Shown: positions 10,712 through 23,800 of the stretch, piece after piece
Layout of the letters: the number at the start of each line of letters is the position of its first letter
Position numbering within the stretch: the first letter of the stretch is position 1
From: Pontederia crassipes
Taxonomy: Eukaryota; Streptophyta; Magnoliopsida; Commelinales; Pontederiaceae
Direction of reading: 5' to 3'
Assembly (NCBI GenBank): GCA_030549335.1
Contig: CM060189.1
Coordinates: 52,794,917 to 52,858,916 of the forward strand
Length of the DNA stretch: 64,000 nucleotides
Made by a program: the position numbers and the translations under genes
The notes under the pieces: model-generated
The model's database searches: none
Seen by the model: only the letters and a program-made list of their open reading frames with translations
What the model was told of the DNA's origin: nothing

Positions 10712-11235
10712 TATTATATTGATTGAAAAGACTCATCTGTGATCAAGAGGACGACGATTACAACAAGACAGAGGAAAACTTATGAAAATTAATCCTTTGC
10801 AAGAAAAAAACAATCAGAAATTTCTTTGCAAAAATATTTAAAAAAAGGCAGGAACTGAGCGACAAACAATCAAACACTACAACTACAAAAAAGATACAGA
10901 ATAATTCCATTTTGTGAAGTAATGCTGATAGGTAGAGAAAGACTTTACAGCTCAAGAAGGTCTAGAATTTAGAGACCATGCAAAGGAAGAAGAAATGATG
11001 AAGAGGGAGATGTGGTCGGCATCGTGTTACTTGCATGGATTGGAGAAGAATAGCGAGAAGACGAACTGAAAATGAAAAGAAAGGGGAAAGGCGTGATGAA
11101 TGAGACAAATCGATGTGGAGAATGGAGAATGCAAGCAAAATTGACGTGAAAAAGGCATATCGCGAAACTGATTGCAGAAACAGAGATTTTTTTTTGTTTC
11201 GATTTTTCCTTTGATTAAATCTATGTGCTTACATT
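10712..11235 (-). pseudogene. Truncated WHY2 copy: 5' leader and promoter part
   Basis: Plus-strand phrases match the leader of the intact gene: GCGACAAACAATCAAACAC (10,857) against GCAACAAACAATCAAACAC (31,538); TTCCATTTTGTGAAGTAATG (10,905) against TTCCATTTTGTGACGTGACA (31,577); and AATGAGACAAATCGATG (11,098) against AATGAGACGAAGCACCG. This is the upstream part of the tandem WHY2 copy whose exon 1-2 region lies at 6,196-6,440; the copia element separates the two. Confidence 0.65.
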
Positions 11236-11707
11236 TCAACCAATAGAACTTAGCTCGACAGTCAAACCAAAATTAACAACAGTGTAATAACATATCTCCC
11301 TATCAAGGTTTAGAATTCAATTATTATGCTATCTTTTTTTTATTCTTTTAATTTATATTTCTTTATATTATGCCCATGATCTAACATTTGCAACCGAAAA
11401 CAAACACATGCTATTATATACAATTCGTTTGAACTATTGGACGCTTGAATAGTATTGTTTCCATGACACGACCTTGGTCTACAAATGTGCAAATATTTCA
11501 TGATCGGGATACAAAAGTCTGTCATTCTTATGCGACCTCTCACGGGATATCAAGAGGTGTGCAGGCTACAACAGAACCGCTGAACAAACAGTGCCAATCA
11601 TCCCAGATGATTTACATCTCAGTACACAAACTAGTAATATTCTCGGCTAATGAGCAGACATTTGTTTCTCTGGTATGGTAAAAGATGGATGGGAATGAAA
11701 CTCCATT
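11236..11707 (-). other. WHY2 3' untranslated and downstream sequence
   Basis: AT-rich non-coding sequence between the WHY2 stop codon and the leader of the tandem copy. On the minus strand an AATAAA-containing tract lies near 11,335-11,345 (TTTTATTC on the plus strand), a possible polyadenylation signal. No gene is seen. Confidence 0.4.
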
Positions 11708-11833
11708 TCATCTTCCCCATTCAAATTCAGGGTCTGGCCTCTCCCCCATCTGCTGCTTTCGGGGATTCTCTATGGCGCTCTGGTGTTGCGGTCGCATTGC
11801 TAGGCCCCAACCCATGATGTGTGGCAATGCATA
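11708..11833 (-). CDS. WHY2: WHY2 exon 7 (C-terminus)
   Basis: The acceptor TTTTATGCAG is followed by YALPHIMGWGLAM, a Q/R-rich stretch and GERPDPEFEWGR, then TGA at 11,710-11,708. It starts in phase 0, exactly what exon 6 (ending at AGT/GTAAGG) needs. ALPHIMGW is a Whirly hallmark, and no other copy of it is seen in the window. Confidence 0.85.
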   Translation of the reverse strand, partial: YALPHIMGWGLAMRPQHQSAIENPRKQQMGERPDPEFEWGR

Positions 11834-14800
11834 CTGCATAAAAGGGGAATCAGGTTCCACTTAAGACCATAGATGGTTTGAATACATCACAAAAGGTTTG
11901 CACATTACTAAATACTTCAAATGAATTATTTTCTGAAAGGGCACAAAGGAAGAAATTCCTGTCAAACATATTATTATGTTCTTCAAAAAAGCAAGAACGT
12001 CGCATCAAGTCAAATATAAATTACCAGCACCACCACGTTGCACTTCTAGTGTTGGCAAACTATATGTGAGAAAAATCTAAGAAAGCATTAACTTCCATTA
12101 CTTACATGGTTTAACCATGCATGTCATCCCATCGCATGCCAATGATCAGGCAATGATATTGCAGTTATATCCATTGAAATGGATCTATTTTTCGTCTCTT
12201 GAGTCTTAATATGATACTAAGTATAGCCAAGGATGGACACAAGCAGAGCTAGGCCAACGCTTAAATAGACCAGGCATATTTAAAAAGCTTAACAAACAAG
12301 CTAATAGGGCAAAAAAATCAACTTGTGACTTGTTAGATTTTGAGAAAAAAAAAACTGACTTAATAGCCTATTAAGCTTTATTTATTAAAAAATATTTTTA
12401 AATAAACATAGTAAAACAATATTTTTGTATATAGTTCAAATTATATTTATAATATATGACAATAGTATAGGCTGGCTTTATAAGCTAACATGCTAGGTTT
12501 GATATAAACAATTAAAGCCAATTTAAATTAAAAGGTCAAGTTCTAAAATTGAGGCCTGACTTGGCTTATTGAATAAGCCAAGCCGAATAAGGCATAAAAT
12601 ATGTTGAGCGACAAGATACTCTTGAATGGCTTGGCTTGTGTCCACTTCTAAGTACAAATAAAGATGTGTGATATAGAAAATACTATGCATCATATTTGCA
12701 TTCAAATAGAGGGGTGTACTATAGATAATAGTGTACACCATATTTGCATTTTTACTAGAGTATTTGTGATGTTTTGTTCCTTGCTTCTATATCTTTGGCA
12801 TTTCCTCACCAGTGTGTGTTCCTTGCTTCTATATCCTTGGGACATATATTATATATGCATACATATATAATATATAATATTATTCATATGTTAATGTGCA
12901 AGAAGAAATCTTCAGGCACCTTACAGGCAGACATTCCTATGGTCCCTCCTTATTAAGCAACAAATGCATTAGAAAGAAAAAATAATATGGGTCATCATAT
13001 TACTACCTGATGATCCAATTACATTGGTTGTAACTTGTATGGGCCAAGGCAGCCATGGCAGCAGCTAGCCTTGGCAGCCACCCAGGCTGCATTGGTGCTG
13101 CGGCAATCATGCATTCATGCAAGGCAAGTTGTGTTTATGGACAATGCTATTAAATTTCAATTGCTTTTTATGTTGGTTTTGTAGGAAATGACATTAAATG
13201 GAAGTAATGCCGACAAATCAGAATCAGTTAGATCAAGCACTCAATGCATGGGATTAAAATTTGATCCTATGTGCGTGCGATCTTAGTCAAATTTATCATG
13301 ATGCAAAAGGGAAAGAAAGGATCGACATGTTTGTATTCTGTAAAGATCTTAAAGGTGAAGGAATTAACAAATGAAAACAAAAAGAAGAGCACTAGCTTGT
13401 ACAAAAGTTAGTTATGACTTGATATACCAACTTGGAAAACTTTCAAAATCTACGTTTGCATAAAAGAAGCCACTTGATCAATGGAAAGCCCATAATTCTA
13501 CTAAGCAATTAGTTATGCATGCATAAATTTATTTTTTTTAGAGGGAAAAGGATGATTACCAAGGACTGTAGTTGTCATCTATGTATTTATGTATCACTAT
13601 AAAATGATCAACATGTACATGTAACATACTCTCATGCAGAGAGCGACAAATAAAGGGGAAATGTAAAGGCTCTAACCAAAGCCCAAATCCCGAAGAAGAC
13701 AAAAATGTGGTGTACAATATTATCCACCTAGCATTTCTCCCTACAAAAAATGATCTAGTGAGTTCAAGCCAGATGGCCCAAGTACCTACCAAAAGGGGCA
13801 CCAGTGGGACTCTCCAAACCTACCTCCGTCTACCGGGGCCTTAGTAAAGCCTGACAAAATACCTCCAATGATAAAGGGTCAAGGCCCATAGTGCTTGTCC
13901 ATGACCAAACCTCCCAGGACACTTTACATGCAAAGAATAAATGAGCAATGTCTTCCTCCATCTGCCGACATAATGCACAGAATGTGTCTGACTCATCTCG
14001 CCCCTATATACTCTGGTGAGAATCCGCTCACGCCGCAAGAGACAAATAAATATTTTGACTATCAACGGCACCCGAGAACGCTAATACAGTCTTCTCAAAA
14101 AATATCCGAGTCTGATGTGGCCGAAAGAAAGTGAAGGTAGAGACTACGAGCTGAAGAAGAGTCCAATATTCACACTCAACCATCCGTCTTAGAAGGTTAC
14201 AAACAAAACAAAGTGATCCTCTGGTGAAGTGTCAATAGCTCAAAAATGCGTTGATCAAAATGTGGAGAACTTCTCCTCGAAAAAAAAAAGTGGAGAACCA
14301 AAAAAAGGACTCTAGGGTTCGGTACCCAAGCCACAGATCTGTGACCAGGTCTCTGCCATAGATTTGTGACTGAGGGAAGGACTCTGCTAGCAAGCCCTCG
14401 CATAACCAGTCCTGCTACCAGAAGGAAAAGGCCTCCTAAAAGTGGAGTGAGGAAGTCATGAACGGGCACACTAGTGGGACTAGTGCCTCGACTCTATTCC
14501 AAAAGAATAAAGCTCCCCATGGTAGAATGGGCCTGGAATCCCATGAAAGATTCTGACCTTAGCAAGTGAAGAACCCCTCTCGCCATAAGATGTCCTCAAC
14601 CCTTAATCCGCCCCACCCACTAGGCAAGGAGTGCCCAGTTGGTAGCGCGGAGTCCCGAACTCCTAGTCTTCCCTGCAAGGCGGCAAACAAATACTATGCC
14701 ATGCAACCAGATGGACTCGTCGAACAGAGTTGCATCCCTATCAAAAAAATTAGCTCCTTGGAGAGTCAATCTATCTCAATACCTGGGCAGGCATCCGAAG

Positions 14801-17800
14801 AACTGACCAAAAGTAGATCGAAAGAGAAGAAAAAACCAATTGAAGAAGGATGAGACGCCCACCACATCCATCCTCCAAAAGCCCAGATCACTCAAGGCGA
14901 AAGATAGAGCGCAAGTGCTGACCGTCGTTGGACCTCCACATAAAGGGTGTGTGGTCCGAGAACGATCTGTCCATGGCCTAGATGTCATCTAGATGATGGA
15001 CCTCCACCAGCTTCAGTGAGAAGAGGAATGTTCAGTTCGTTGCCGAAAAGTCTGCCAATGACTAAGAATTAATGAAGTAACTCCTCTGCCACAATCTCTC
15101 CCTCGTCCACTAATGGATTGATCCTCAATGTCCAATGTGACCAATCAGCTAGCAAACGTTTGAGAGGTGCCATTAAGAAAGACTTTGAACTCCTCTGCCA
15201 TATCTCTCCCTCATCCACTAATGGATTGGTCCTCCATGTCCAATGTGACATTGAAGTCTCCCCCAATCAGCTAGCAAGTGTGCGATCGGGCAACGGTGAG
15301 CTCCTCCACATGGTGGCCTGATGCGTTGTAATTGTAACAATAAAATTTGCTAGCAAGTGCACTAGTCGCTCAAGTAATATAGTAAAAAGGAGTAAGAGTG
15401 TCGAACCCACGAGGAATATTATTGATTCAATATCTGAATTTATAAATTAATAAGAGAGGAAAAACATGGATTTTTGGAAAGAGGTTTTATGAAAATAAAA
15501 TAAATAAAATAAGATAAAGATAAGATAATGGTGTTGAAGTTAGGCCTTAGGATAAAAATAGATCAGGATAAATATTTGAATCATAAAAGATAAATTTAAT
15601 CTTTAAAGATAGATTAGAGTCTCCCTAAAATAATCTACCATGATTAACTTGTGGTCTCCACGATTGGCATCCCTCAATTTAATCATATAGAACTATCTTA
15701 ATTTAATAAGAATTGAAGTCTCCACGATTGGTACCCCCAAAATCGTATTAAAATTAAGATGCATTAAATTGGATTCTCTAGACTATTAATCACTCCACAA
15801 ACTGATATAGATTAATAGACCACACAAACTTGATTCTCCACACACTAGTTATCAAATTTATGTCAATTATTAATTCCAAATAAAATCAATTATAATTAGT
15901 ATAATAAATTCTGAAATTAAACACTCCACAAACTGGTATAGCCTAATTCGGAAATTTAATTAACTAATATAAAAGCATTAAACATAATTAATAATTGATC
16001 AGAAAAGATTAAAACAAATAAAGTAGGATCCAAACATTTCCCTTCAATTAATAATCTCCTAAAATAATAATCTTAAAAACATGGAGTTCATCCTAGAAAT
16101 TCTGGAGAGATAATAACAAAATAACAATAATAATCGAAAGAATTACACCCAAAATAGAAGTAGAGCTCTTGAATTGGGCAGACAGTCGGGCAGCCTCTCG
16201 AACTTGATCAGGGTCGCGATCAACTTCCAGCCGTCGCACCTCTCTCCTCTTGGTCGTAGCCTGCAGAGCTCAAGACTCGCCGTGGAAGAAACCTGAACTT
16301 CAGAGCACGAATTGAAACGATGGATTCTTCACGTATTTATAGGGTGCGGACGGCCTTCAATTTGATCTCGGTCGTAACATCGTACGGTTGACTTTAAAAT
16401 TTACGAGATAAACTCGGCCAAAGATAAATCCTTTTATCATTACGCCCAAAGATAAATCTTTCTTATCTTTACACCCTTAGAGTCTCGGCCGTAAAGAAAT
16501 TATTTTATCTTTACTCCTTTTCATTACTCCCAAAAGATAAAAATCCTTTTATCTTTACGCCTTCATATATCGGCCAAAACGGATGATTTCAATTGCCATT
16601 ACCCCCTCCAAATCTCGGCCGTAACGAAGGAACTTATCTTGTTACGCCCAAAAGATAAAATCAATTAATTGTTACACCCTTCATCTTCATGCCATTACGC
16701 CCTCCAAATTTCGGCCGTAAGGAAAGACTTCTCCTGTTACGCCCAAAAGATAAAAACATTTATCTTTACTCCTTCAAATGTTAGCCGTAACAAAGAATTA
16801 AATCTTATTACGCCCTAGAAATCTCGGCCGTAACGACTTGGGTGTAAAAATCTCGGCCGTAAGAAATAATTTCTTTGAATTTCGGCCGAGATTCGAATTT
16901 TCCTGCAAAATAATTATCCAAGTTTTGTTAATCCATCCACAATTAAAATATTTAGAGAATTTAATAATTAAAATTGATAAATCCGGAATTACGATTAAAA
17001 GTGACTAAAAATGATGCATGCCATGATCAAATTACAGAAAATTTAATTAAAATAATTAACTAAAATATGTTGTATTTTGCATGCATCAAACTCTCCCAAG
17101 CTTAAAGTCTTGCTTGTCCTCAAGCAAAAATTCAAAGCAAGGCTCAAGAAAGTTCTATCGTAGCCTCCACATTGTCAACTGACTAATTTTCTCACACAGT
17201 TCTTCTACACACCTACTACTCAGTATCTCACCATTTTCCATGCACTTAGCTTCATAGAGGTTCTGAATACTACACAAATTTAAACAATCTCAAATTCAGC
17301 CTTGTAGAAAAATAAATTGTCTGTCAAATAATAGCATTAATATTGAACACATAAGTACTAATTGAGCTTAAAACTTTTTCTTTTTCAACTTTATTTTCAA
17401 TCATTTTAAAAGTTCTAATCTTCAAGCAGGATTGCACAAGGAAGTCCATGTAGCGGGCTTTGGACTGATGACTCCCAGACCAAATGATCTTAGGGCACCA
17501 GGTGATAAAGCACCCCTCGAGTTTACTTGCCCGAACAACCAAGGTTCTGAATGAAGAGTTCGAATTTAGCCATGATTCAGTACTCATGTGCTTCTCCATA
17601 TTCCACAAGATGGTCCATGTAGCAGGTTTTCGATCGACGGATCCCAGAGCAGTTGCCCTTAGGTCGCCAGGCATGAACCCCTACGGATCTAATTACCCGA
17701 ACACACCTTGGTTCCGGATAACACTTTTGTACCTACACATAATTTTATTCATCATTTTTTTTTATTTTCATTTGTTGGGGTTTAACTAACCCTTCTTTTC

Positions 17801-20800
17801 TTATTCACTTTCAATTTTTATAAGCTCAAAAAGTACTTGATATGATCAATAAGAAGGCTACTACTAATCAAGACTTAAAAGAAATTAATAAAAAGACATG
17901 AATATGATTTTGTCGTCTAGTCATTCATAGTTCTACTTAGCATAGACGCATAGTCCATAAGTTTGATACTAAAATAGCAAGTGATAAGAAAGAAAAGTAT
18001 TCAAATTTCATCAATTAACGACATGTCTTTGAACTTTTACTTAAAGATAATTAAAACAGTAAGACAAAAGTTAGTAAGATGGTAGCAAAAATAAATGCAT
18101 GCAATGGTATTTTTTTGAAAATTTTCAAATTTTTTTTGGATTTTTTTTTATAAATAGATGCAGACATAAGCAAATAAACAGAAAGATGCAATGCATGGAA
18201 TGCAAACTCCCCCAAGCTTGAACCAGACACTGTCCTCAGTGTTAAGTCAGCAAGGGAAAGTGATACATACTCAATAAAAAGGAAAATTTAAAGAAACAAA
18301 AATAAAGAAAAGGGAAAAGACACAACCGGATTTATTGTCTGCGGGGTGGCGATGGTGGATAGTAGCTGAGATTTCCTTGGCGCATATGATACTCATGGAT
18401 GCGTCTCGTCATGCGTGCATGTTGATTCTGAAGGGATTCGAAGCGACCCTGACGATCATCCATATTTCTAAAATCAGCTCGAATGTTGGTCAGCTCTTGT
18501 GCTTGTCGAAGTTGCTCTTCCTGAATAGCGTGCAACTGCCCTGACTGACGAAGTTGCTCTTCTTGAAAAGTGTGAAACTCCCCTGCTTGACGAAGTTGTT
18601 CATCATACATTGATTCCCATAAGTTTTGCATGGAAGCATAGTCAAGCTGAGGTGGCGGAGGTGGATAGTAAGTCTGCTCTGGAGCTGAAGTAAAAGTGGG
18701 CTCTGGTGCTATATAGCGATTCTGCACAGGTTCTTGTAAAGGGGCAGATACTTCCATCGAATCGCGTTCCTCATAAGGAGTAGAAGGTATGAACGAGGAA
18801 TCAGAAGAGCTCTCTTGTGCTGGAGATGGAATCGGAGAAGGTACCGGCATATAAGGCGAATGGACGGATGTGGCATATTGGGAAGCTGCCGGTGATATAG
18901 CCTGGAATCCTTGTTGCTGTTGAAGGTAGGGTTGGGTTGCCGCATAATCAGTAGAATCAAACCAGGAGAAAGGTTCATCCTGGTGTAGCTGTCCGACAGA
19001 GGTAGATGGTCCTGCAGGTGGGATTACTGGAGCTATGACCTGCCTAAAAAGGAGCCAATTATTTGGATTAATCGGCGTAAAAGCATCTCGATCTGAGCAG
19101 GGCACCTCCTGATGGTGGCCTTTAAAAATAAAAACTTTGATCCCTGAGTTGTTGGTCTTCACGAGACCCAAAGCCTGAATGGTCCTACGAGTGAGGTGAG
19201 TATTTTCTGGCACAGCTTCAAGATCATCCAAGTCAAGTTGTAGGTGCTGAGCGATAGGTGTGAGAAGGGCACCCATATTAATGCTACCGCCACGATGAGT
19301 AGTGCGGCGCTGAAATCGACGAATGAGGAAGGCTCCCACATTAACGGGAGTTCTGTGAAGCATGCTGTGGATGAGATATAACTCTCCTTCTGAGACGGCA
19401 CTATCATTATCACTGCGTCCACTTATGGTGTTGCTTAGCATGCGATGGACGTAGCGCAGAACAGAATTTTGAATTGAGCTATCTTTAGCGGTGTTCCAAA
19501 CCAATCGATCTTCTTCTATTATCTGTTTCCAAAAAGTTTCAGCATCAAAGTCAGTAGGTACAGAAAGAGATCCATGGTTGGGAAATCCATAGATATTATT
19601 AATCTCTCCTAGAGTGAGAGTAAATGGTCATCCATAAAGTTGGAATGAAATGCGGGGCTGATCATAGTTCCTGCCATCTAAATTAAAGATTTCCAGAGAT
19701 GAGAGGAATTCCATAATTAGTACTTCATAAGTTGGCCACCAAGAATGCACAAAGTCAGATAGTCCAATTTGAGAAAATAATAGATGAGTATCTGCAAGTA
19801 AATTATACTCCCTCAGCAATTCAGTATCTGAAAATCTGGTGGCATGTATTCGAATATCACACATCCGTTCATATCGAGCTTGATACTCCGGCTTAGTCCA
19901 ATAATAATCTCCGGGGTAGGAGATTAATTGTGAGGGCTGTGGGGTCGGCTGAGCATTCGGATGTCGTCGTTCATGACGTCCCCTCCATATATTAGCAAAT
20001 CGCCTCATCTTGATCTGGACAAAAATAAACAAAGAAAAGGTACCGGCTCGGTGGAAGCGACTGAGGTTTCGACCGTAGTATTCGATGAAGAACCGGCTGA
20101 AGGTTGGAGGTGACGAAGAACTTTGGCCGTAATTGATGAAGCTCGGCCGGAGATTGGAGTTTGGCCGTAAGAAGTTGGAGGCGTGACTCGGAACTCGGCC
20201 GTAAGGAGTTGATGAACCTGTAGATTTCGGCCGTAAGGAATGGCGGTGTGGTTTCGGCCGTAAAGTGAAAAACTCGCCCGGAGTTTGGCCGTAACGAATA
20301 GGTGGTGGCGCTGGTGTCGGTTCTTCGGCCGTAAAATGAAATCGGCGTGGAAGCTTGGCCGTAACGCACAGGGCGTAATGGTGAGACTTCGGCCGTAAGA
20401 GTTGGTTGATGAAGAACCTCGGCCGTAAAAAATAGGAGGCGTGGAAGCTTCGGCCGTGAGAGTAGATGGACCTGTATATTTCGGCCGTAAAGAAGTCTTG
20501 ATGCGCGGCGGTGACGGTTTTGAGACTTCGGCCGTAGAGAAGAAAAGGCATAAGGGTAGTGGAAGCACCTCGGCCGTAATGCAGAGAGGGCGGCGCGCGG
20601 TGGCTTCGGCCGTAAAGAAGATTGATCTGCAACATAAAAGAGGGGGTAGGATTTTTATAGATGAATTTTCAGGCGTAATCTGACCTGTCCCACGTGACGA
20701 CGCAATGAAAAGTCATGTCCGGGCGTAAAAGCATGCATTTTTCGAAGGCACGTCCGTGGTCTCCCTGTCATGTCGGATCTTTGACGATTTCCAAGACGTC

Positions 20801-23800
20801 CGTGGTCTGTTGGTGTGACATCTCGGCCGTAACGGAATGGTGGCAGGGCGTAACGATGGTTCTTTTCTTCGGTCGCTTCGGCCGTAATGAAAACGGTGGG
20901 TGGCAGTTTGTCTTGTCATGTCCGAGCTTGATGCATGTGTGACAACTCGGCCGTAATGCACTCGTAACGAGGGTGGCAGGGCGTAATGTTCGAGCTTCGG
21001 CCGTAGAGAGAATCAATTCTTAGAATTTACGCCCATGCTTGGAGTTGACGCCCCTGAGTTTATCTCTCCTTACAAACCATTAAATATTAATTAAATTAAA
21101 TGACTCCATAATAAAATAAATGTCTAGTTAAAAGTAAAACTATCACCGAAACTAAGATATTAACAACTAATTAGACCAATCTAAAAAATGAAAAAAATAA
21201 AAAGGATAGAAATAGTTCTGATTTATAGTCGTCAGCTTGACTTAGTTCTGATGAAAATCAAGGCCTATTTTGCTCTTCTCCTCTTGGATTTTTTCTGTGT
21301 TACTTGGGAGAGAGCCCGGTGTACGTCCAATTAGTTGTGCCGCCATTTGGCCCAGTTGTCTTTCCAGATTTCGAATTGATGCATCCTGACTTGTGGCTCT
21401 AGATTCCATATTCTTCTGCAATGCTTGCATTGTGTCTATGATCTGTGCCATCATCTCCTGCATATGATTTGATGATTAATGTTGGGGAGTATCAGGTTGC
21501 CTTTTCAGTATATAATCTTTTGATGGACCAGAAGATTGGCCTTGGTTCTGATTATAGGCAAACTTCGAATTATGTCTCCATCCATAATCGTTGTTCCTGT
21601 AAAATGGATTGGAAATAAAGTTAGCATTTTCAATTTGATTTGAATTTGAAGTGTTACCTGTAGGGCTATAATTGCTAGAATTTCCCATTAGTGACATCAT
21701 CTGCTCGAATTTTTGATTAAGTGACTCCAGCTGAGCCACTATTTCTGAAGATTGTATTCCTTGTGTAGCATGTACATCATGAGTTCGGCGAGGTGGTCTC
21801 CTTTCTTGACTTGACTTGAGTGCTACAGCTTCAATTATATCTTGTATCTCACTAGGACGTTTAGATCTCAGTACTGTCCCTCCTGCTGATTGATCGAGTT
21901 TGTCTTGATCTGCAGGTCGTAATCCATGGTAGAAATCTTCCATCACTTGCCACTTTGGAATTCTATTGTCAGGAACTCTGGCCAGCAGTTCCTTATATCG
22001 TTCACAGGCTTCATATAACGTCTCGTTATCGTCTTGAACAAATGCCCTCAATTCTCTTCGATATTTGCCTGCCTTTTGTGGTGGACAATATTTTCCAACA
22101 AACTTTTCTACCAGCTCCAACCAAGAATGAATCGATCCTACAGGCAAAGTTTTAAACCAAGTGGAAGCTTTGTCACGTAAAGATTGAGGAAATAATAATA
22201 AACGAATAACTTCAGAAGAAACATTATTATTTCTAAAGGTGCTCAGAGTAGCAAGAAATTTATCAAGGTGATCGTGAGAGTCTTCATGAAATCCTCCTCC
22301 AAATTGGGATGCTTGTATCATCCTCACGATTGCGGGATTTATCTCAAAATTATTTGCGTTAATATCAGGCAGCACGATGCATGATTCTCGGTCACTGTAT
22401 CTGGCCGAGACATATTCTCTCATAGAAAGTTCTGCTTCATCTTCTCGCCGATTATTATATGGTGGAACCAGTTCATTCTGTTGCTCCAGTCTCTGATTGT
22501 CGCGTGCTTGTTCCGCCATTTTTCTTATATTTCTTCGTAATCGACGATAGGTTCTTTCAATTTCAGGATCAAATTCCAACAGTGGATTTGAACTTCTAGT
22601 GCGCTTATCAGAAGATTCCAGGATTGGTTGTGATTTAATTTTCAATTAGTACCTGCAACAACCAATTTTCAGTAAGATAAAAGAATAAAATAAAATATAT
22701 ACAAGAAGAAAGAAATTCAGATAATAGGTCACGAAAAATGAGTTTTTTACTAATAAAGTCTTTCGGCACGATAGAATTTGAAAATTCGTCATTAAAATTA
22801 ATTTTCGAGAGGAACTTTTCAGAAATTCTTCAAACCAATACGAATACCAAATATTAATATCGACCAAAAGAATTTATGATGATGTAAGAAATCACACAAA
22901 ATAAATCCGAACTAATTTGCGGTCATAGAGTTAATAATCAGACATAATCAAAAATTATTTTCAGAGAAGAAATAAGATTGATCGGCCGTAATAAGGGTTT
23001 ACGGTCGTAATTAATCCGAGGCTCGTTCGTCCGTAAAAATCGTAAAATAGTGTTGAAAGGGATTCAACGTGAAGGCGTAAAAATTAGCATGGTGATGAAT
23101 TATCTCGGCCGAAAAAAATTGAATGAAATGTTGCCAAATGAATCATTACGGCCGACAAAGAATATAGTTCATATCGGCCGTAAAACAATGAGAGGTAAGA
23201 ATCAACACATATAAATCGGCCGAAAAGGAGTAAAATCCATGTCGGATGATCCATTACGGCCGAGACAAACTAAATCGCTTCGGCCAAAATAAAGTCAAAT
23301 CAAAAGTTCAAACTATTATAATGTTACGGCCGAGAATGAAAAAATCACAAATAAGTTGGGGTCGTAAGATGGCGTAAAAAACAAATGTTCAGAAATTTTA
23401 CGACCGTAAAAAGAAAACATGAGATCAATTCTCGGCCGTAAAAAAGATTAAATTGTCAATTAAGATGAGGTCACATCGGCCGAGATAACACGAGGCCGTA
23501 AAGAAAAATAGGGTTTCGGCCGAAATAAAAATTGAATCATTACAGCCGAAAGTGAATTAAGTCAATTTCGTACGGTCGTAAAACAACGAAATCAGATCAA
23601 ATCCATATGAAAAGTTCAAACAAAAATGTTACGGCCGAGAATGAAAACTGATTCAAATAGGGCGTAAAAAATTTAAACCATCGATAAACCGGGCGTAACA
23701 AGGTCAAATCAATATCCATTACTCATGGCGTAAAAACAACGTTCGGATAAAAATATTACAGCCGTAAAGATTGAAAGTTTAGAATTCAGAAATCATTCAT

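Noticed and set aside
13895-14134. 79-codon plus-strand frame
   Set aside because: It is antisense to the LINE zinc-domain remnant, which explains the sequence better.
19992-20635. Long minus-strand frames of 125-335 codons full of YGR, LRPK and TAE repeats
   Set aside because: They are translations of the TTACGGCCGAA motif cluster in three frames. Recognisable protein starts only at the Met at 20,008.
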